Of a stretch of DNA of 5,114 nt, positions 4,226 to 5,114 are shown one piece after another (the stretch's first letter is position 1; every line of letters starts with the position of its first letter). Under the pieces are notes generated by a model. It made no database searches. It was given only the letters and a program-made list of their open reading frames with translations, and had not been told where the DNA came from. The position numbers were made by a program, and so were the translations under genes. The stretch spans positions 1-5,114 of the forward strand of contig JAFGOU010000529.1 in the NCBI GenBank assembly GCA_016926315.1. The letters run 5' to 3'. The stretch comes from Chitinispirillaceae bacterium (GTDB taxonomy: Bacteria > Fibrobacterota > Chitinivibrionia > Chitinivibrionales > Chitinispirillaceae).

Positions 4226-5114
4226 ATGAAAGCCGTATTGTCGAACCCGCATCGGTTGTCTGCCGTCCTGTGTTTTATGCTCGTCGCATTTTTTTCAGAT
4301 GGCTTGTGTCTCACTATCAGCATCACCGGCGCTGTTTCCGATCACCAAGGAGCGGGCATTGCCGGTGCGGCGGTTTCGCTGCACAATAATCCGGCTATAA
4401 CCGGCATAACTGATGCGAACGGCGTCTATATGCTGACCGGCCAGATCGGCGTGGTGTCTAAGAACAGGAATGCGGTGTCCCGCGGCGGCATTGCAGTACA
4501 GGGCAATTGGATTGTTATCAATCTCGGAACCCGCGCGCGGCAGGTGGCAATGGTCATCTATGCAATCAATGGGAAAAGGCTCAAAGAGGTGCGTCAATCC
4601 GATCTCGGCCCGGGCGCATACTCTTTTCAACTGTTTGACAAGAACGGTTCCGCCGCGTATGTGATTGTCGCGGACATTGACGGCCAGCAAACAGTGGTCC
4701 GGAATGTCGTGGTTTGGCAGGGTGATGCACGTACCGGAAAAAAGAGGAGCGGAAAAGATCGGCTGAAAAAAGCGGCGTCAGTCCCAGGCGGGGTCGATTC
4801 GGTCATCGTTAGTAAGGCCGGATTTGAACGCGCCGCAAGGCCTGCGCAGGCAGCAGTCGACACGGTTGATTTCACGGTTGTGCCAAGCCCGCTCGCCTTT
4901 TCCTTTGCCACGGTTGCCCTGCCTGCCCGGACCACGCTGGGCGCTTCGCATACGACCGTATCGCGGTACGGCATCAATCCGCTCGTATCGGTAAGCGCCA
5001 ACAGCGACAACAGTTTTGACATTGCCGTGTTTCTGTCGCAGAGTTCGCAGATCGGATTCCTGTTTTTTGACGCCGCCGGCCGGAACAGCGGTCAATTGAT
5101 ACCTGAAGCGTTGA
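4226..5114 (+). CDS. Secreted modular surface protein, carboxypeptidase-regulatory-like domain (3' end missing)
   Basis: The frame stays open for 296 codons to the window edge, so the C-terminus is missing. A basic start and hydrophobic stretch (about 10-28) form a signal peptide. ITGAVSDHQGAGIAGAAVSL (33-52) then TDANGVYMLTG (62-72) is the classic start of a carboxypeptidase-regulatory/CNA-B-like beta-sandwich. Residues 89-164 instead resemble a type IX/FlgD-like sorting module: QVAMVIYAINGKRLKEV, GPGAYSFQLF, AAYVIVADIDGQQ. A Lys/Arg-rich linker follows (about 166-183), then VDSVIVSKAGF (190-200) and VDTVDFTV (211-218), which look like the closing strands of the first domain. The remainder (222-296) is an unknown beta-rich domain ending in IGFLFFDAAGRN, possibly the start of a second sorting-like module. 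The missing part may hold the catalytic or binding domain, so no enzymatic function is claimed. Confidence 0.8.
   Translation, partial: MKAVLSNPHRLSAVLCFMLVAFFSDGLCLTISITGAVSDHQGAGIAGAAVSLHNNPAITGITDANGVYMLTGQIGVVSKNRNAVSRGGIAVQGNWIVINLGTRARQVAMVIYAINGKRLKEVRQSDLGPGAYSFQLFDKNGSAAYVIVADIDGQQTVVRNVVVWQGDARTGKKRSGKDRLKKAASVPGGVDSVIVSKAGFERAARPAQAAVDTVDFTVVPSPLAFSFATVALPARTTLGASHTTVSRYGINPLVSVSANSDNSFDIAVFLSQSSQIGFLFFDAAGRNSGQLIPEAL

Noticed and set aside
4627..5022. Minus-strand 131-codon frame opposite the surface protein
   Set aside because: The plus strand has a strong ribosome binding site, a signal peptide and recognisable domains; the minus frame is Ser/Thr/Ala-rich shadow sequence.

Overview
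The window reads as chromosomal DNA of an uncultured, moderately GC-rich bacterium that secretes many proteins. Two proteins carry beta-sandwich modules like the type IX secretion (Por) C-terminal sorting domains of Fibrobacterota and Bacteroidota. Together with a bacterial expansin and a modular carboxypeptidase-regulatory-like surface protein, this suggests a plant-polymer degrader of the Fibrobacterota (Chitinispirillia-like) type. The taxonomic statement is inference; no marker gene is present.

Layout: 1-320 is non-coding and holds a compact element rich in nested hairpins (about 41-195). Four genes lie on the minus strand: a secreted bacterial expansin with a C-terminal sorting-like tail (321-1301); a complete DUF1801/YdhG-like protein (1532-1885); a secreted protein of unknown function (1937-2791); and a secreted or membrane-anchored, propeller-like protein of unknown function (3174-3938). 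After a divergent intergenic region (3939-4225), a plus-strand gene starts at 4226 and runs off the right edge. It encodes a secreted modular protein in which a sorting-domain-like module appears to sit inside a carboxypeptidase-regulatory-like domain.

Two intergenic spots carry degenerate hexamer arrays (NNTCGG-type units) joined to an ATTATGGC box. One forms a long imperfect inverted repeat downstream of the DUF1801 gene. The other abuts the end of the propeller-like gene, and its box contains that gene's stop codon. They look like members of one dispersed repeat family.

Four of the five proteins appear to be exported, so the common theme is the cell surface and extracellular space. The expansin would loosen cellulose-rich walls non-hydrolytically. 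Nothing ties the other proteins to it except position. No tRNA, rRNA, CRISPR array or transposase was recognised. The best candidates for something undescribed are the nested-hairpin element, the hexamer/ATTATGGC repeats and the nested domain of the right-hand gene.
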